DNA from: an uncultured bacterium
GTDB taxonomy: Bacteria > Auribacterota > Tritonobacteria > UBA1439
Assembly: GCA_937858775.1 (NCBI GenBank)
Contig: CALLYX010000412.1
Coordinates: 1-7,294, forward strand
Reading direction: 5' to 3'
Length of the DNA: 7,294 nt
A model generated the notes under the pieces. The model worked only from the letters and a program-made list of their open reading frames with translations. It ran no database searches and was not told where the DNA came from. This document shows positions 5,853 through 7,294 of the stretch, in pieces (position 1 is the first letter of the stretch; each line of letters starts with the position of its first letter). The position numbers and the translations under genes were made by a program.

Positions 5853-5942
5853 ATCATGCCTCCGCGACGGCGCAGATGCCCCCGCGGCCCGCCCGGCCGA
5901 TCGGGGGACGGATCCGCCGCCGGATCACGGAGCATGGGAGCC

Positions 5943-7013
5943 ATGAAACTCAACCAGCTTCTCCCTGGGTTCGGCGGCGGGGACGCGATCAGCAACTTCG
6001 CCCTCTCCCTGCAGGGGATCGCCCGCGCCTGGGGCCTCGAATCGGCGATATACTGCGAACAGCGCCACGTCCACCCGGCGGTCGAGGGCTCCTGCGAGGA
6101 CTACCGCCGCTGCCCCTCGCCCGGCGACCCGTCCGACATAACGCTCTACCACTACTCCGTCGGATCCCCCGTCTCCGGCTTCTTCAGGGGCCTCCGCACC
6201 CGGCGGATCCTCGTCTATCACAATATCACCCCGCACGAATGGTTCCGGGGCGTTCACGAAGAGAAGATGCGCGCCCTCTGGGAGGGCCGGGAGGAGCTCA
6301 GGTCGCTCGCGGGCGTGCCGGACCTCTCCCTCGGCGTCTCCGAGTTCAACCGCCGGGAGCTCGAGGAATACGGATTCTCCCCCACCGGCGTCCTCCCGCT
6401 CATCGCGGACGCCGCGAGGCTCTCCGCCGGGCCCGATCCGGTCTTCATGCGTCGATTCGGGGACGGGGCGGCGAATATCCTCTTCGTCGGGCGGGTGGTC
6501 CCCAACAAGCGCGTCGAAGACCTGGTCAGGGCCTACTACTGCTTCCGGAACACGGTCGCCCCGCGCTCGCGCCTCATCGTCGCCGGCTCGATGACGGGAA
6601 TGGACCGCTACACCGCCTCGCTTCGCGCCCTCGTGACGCTCCTCGACCTCCCCGACGTGGTCTTCCTCAACCACGTCACCGACGCGCAGCTCTACGCCCT
6701 CTACCGCACCGCGTCCGTCTTCCTGTCGATGAGCGAGCACGAGGGTTTCTGCATCCCCCTGATCGAGGCCATGCACTTCCGCGTCCCCGTCGTCGCTTAC
6801 GCCGCCGCCGCGATCCCGGAGACGCTCGCGGGGGCCGGCGTTCTACTGAGGGAAAAGGATTTCGCGGCGGTGGCGGAGCTCCTCGGCGCCCTCGTATCGA
6901 ACACCGCCCTCCGCGCGGCGGTAGTCGAGAGACAGCTCCCCCGCGCCGCGGCGTTTTCCCGCGAAACGGCGGCTGGGCGGCTCAGGGAGCTGCTCCGGCC
7001 GTGGCTGCCGTAG
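5943..7013 (+). CDS. GT4-like (GT-B fold) glycosyltransferase
   Basis: This 356-aa probable retaining glycosyltransferase begins 'MKLNQLLPGFGGGDAISNFA' (1-20), an N-terminus typical of GT4 enzymes in O-antigen clusters, where the 'GDAIxN' loop is part of the acceptor domain. 'LYHYSVGSPVSGFF' (68-81) and 'ILVYHNITPHEWF' (89-101) continue the N-terminal domain. The donor domain starts at 'NILFVGRVVPNKRVEDLVRA' (178-197) and holds the EX7E motif with Glu267 and Glu275 in 'EHEGFCIPLIEA'. ATG 5943 is chosen because family similarity starts at once and GGAG (5929-5932) is 10 bp away. ATG 5934 and ATG 5856 are alternatives. The gene is intact and full length. Together with the preceding glycosyltransferase it forms a two-gene unit bracketed by the 42-bp repeats. 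The sugar specificity is unknown. Confidence 0.9.
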   Translation: MKLNQLLPGFGGGDAISNFALSLQGIARAWGLESAIYCEQRHVHPAVEGSCEDYRRCPSPGDPSDITLYHYSVGSPVSGFFRGLRTRRILVYHNITPHEWFRGVHEEKMRALWEGREELRSLAGVPDLSLGVSEFNRRELEEYGFSPTGVLPLIADAARLSAGPDPVFMRRFGDGAANILFVGRVVPNKRVEDLVRAYYCFRNTVAPRSRLIVAGSMTGMDRYTASLRALVTLLDLPDVVFLNHVTDAQLYALYRTASVFLSMSEHEGFCIPLIEAMHFRVPVVAYAAAAIPETLAGAGVLLREKDFAAVAELLGALVSNTALRAAVVERQLPRAAAFSRETAAGRLRELLRPWLP

Positions 7014-7041
7014 CGCCCGCGCGCCGCGGGCAGGAAATGAA

Positions 7042-7073
7042 GGTTATCCACAGTTTTTCGCGGTTATCCACAG
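7042..7073 (+). repeat. Two tandem GGTTATCCACAG boxes, 20-bp period
   Basis: GGTTATCCACAG occurs at 7042-7053 and 7062-7073 with TTTTTCGC between. Each contains TTATCCACA, identical to the high-affinity E. coli DnaA box. The exact 20-bp period is close to two helical turns, so the two sites lie on roughly the same face of the DNA. The second box is also the left end of repeat copy 2. Confidence 0.85.
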
Positions 7074-7105
7074 CCGTAGGGGGGACTTAAGTCCCCCCTA
7101 CGGGG
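7064..7105 (+). repeat. 42-bp DnaA-box/palindrome element, copy 2
   Basis: This copy has the same first 18 bases as copy 1 (TTATCCACAGCCGTAGGG). Its palindrome is longer and perfect over 30 bp: CCGTAGGGGGGACTT (7074-7088) against AAGTCCCCCCTACGG (7089-7103), foldable as a 13-bp stem with a TTAA loop. Compared with copy 1, three stem pairs change on both sides or stay paired (for example C-G to G-C), so the fold is kept while the sequence differs. It lies 25 bp before the start of the membrane-protein gene. Confidence 0.88.
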
Positions 7106-7130
7106 CGGGGCCGCGGGGAAAAGCCGTATC

Positions 7131-7294
7131 ATGCCCAACCCGATACCGCTCCTCCTCTCCCCCTTCCTCCTCCTGCTCCTCCCCGGCTACCTGATCCTCC
7201 GGGTGTCGCGCGGGGGCGCGTCTCCCGCCGCGCGCCCCTCCCGGCGCGGCTGGCTCCAGGCGGCCGTCGCGGGCATCGCCGCGTCGTCCTGGGC
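7131..7294 (+). CDS. Membrane protein, N-terminal fragment cut by the window edge
   Basis: Only the first 54 residues are present. Residues 4-25 ('PIPLLLSPFLLLLLPGYLIL' and onward) form one strongly hydrophobic segment with 'LPGYL', followed by a short basic loop (Arg24, 27, 35, 38, 39) and the start of what may be a second segment from Trp41. The 'LxLLLPGYLxL' opening is common in multi-span membrane enzymes of polysaccharide loci, such as GT-C glycosyltransferases and large uncharacterised membrane proteins, but the fragment is too short to name a family. The ATG at 7131 has only a weak GGGGAAAA stretch before it. Its place after two glycosyltransferases suggests it belongs to the same block. 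Confidence 0.65.
   Translation, partial: MPNPIPLLLSPFLLLLLPGYLILRVSRGGASPAARPSRRGWLQAAVAGIAASSW

Noticed and set aside
5876..7090. 404-codon + strand frame overlapping the second glycosyltransferase
   Set aside because: Its product is Arg/Pro/Gly-rich throughout with no motif, while the overlapping frame has a full glycosyltransferase with EX7E. It is a shadow.
7042..7105. Replication origin
   Set aside because: Only two boxes are clustered, no AT-rich unwinding region is present, and dnaA, dnaN or other origin neighbours are absent. The boxes belong to a repeat element.

Overview
This is a GC-rich bacterial segment with every convincing gene on the + strand. It joins two functional blocks. 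The left edge (1 to about 1256) is the tail of a bacterial microcompartment (BMC) operon. The rest (about 1324 to the right edge) is a surface-polysaccharide block of the ABC-transporter-dependent (Wzm/Wzt, O-antigen-like) type. BMC loci that pair shell proteins with a class II aldolase are known from Planctomycetes and other bacteria that break down fucose or rhamnose. With the high GC and the Gram-negative envelope genes, this suits a planctomycete/PVC-like organism or a related candidate phylum, but the window has no phylogenetic marker and I do not assign a taxon.

BMC block: the C-terminal 43 residues of a BMC-domain shell protein (2-133), a FucA-like class II aldolase (187-954) and a small excisionase-type HTH protein (957-1256). 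The aldolase carries a three-cysteine motif and a C-terminal amphipathic helix that looks like an encapsulation peptide. The inferred job is cleavage of a deoxy-sugar phosphate to lactaldehyde inside the shell.

Polysaccharide block: Wzm permease (1324-2109), Wzt ATPase with a C-terminal substrate-recognition-like domain (2185-3363), a small probable lipoprotein whose start overlaps the wzt stop (3360-3854), a 242-bp repeat-bearing intergenic region, a 144-aa stand-alone helical protein (4097-4531), two GT-B/GT4-type glycosyltransferases (4622-5812 and 5943-7013) and the start of a membrane protein (7131 to the edge). In the usual model for such loci, the glycosyltransferases build the glycan on a lipid carrier in the cytoplasm, Wzt recognises it, and Wzm/Wzt flip it across the inner membrane.

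Non-coding structure: the two glycosyltransferase genes are bracketed by two same-orientation copies of a 42-bp element. Each copy is a perfect DnaA-box-like TTATCCACA, a conserved short linker and a REP-like palindrome. The palindrome stems differ between copies by three paired, compensatory changes. A third TTATCCACA lies exactly 20 bp upstream of the one in the second copy. The gap before 4097 holds a 13-bp stem-loop inside a C/T-rich tract and two GGGGACATTT repeats. I see no rRNA, tRNA, CRISPR array, transposase gene or convincing U-tract terminator.
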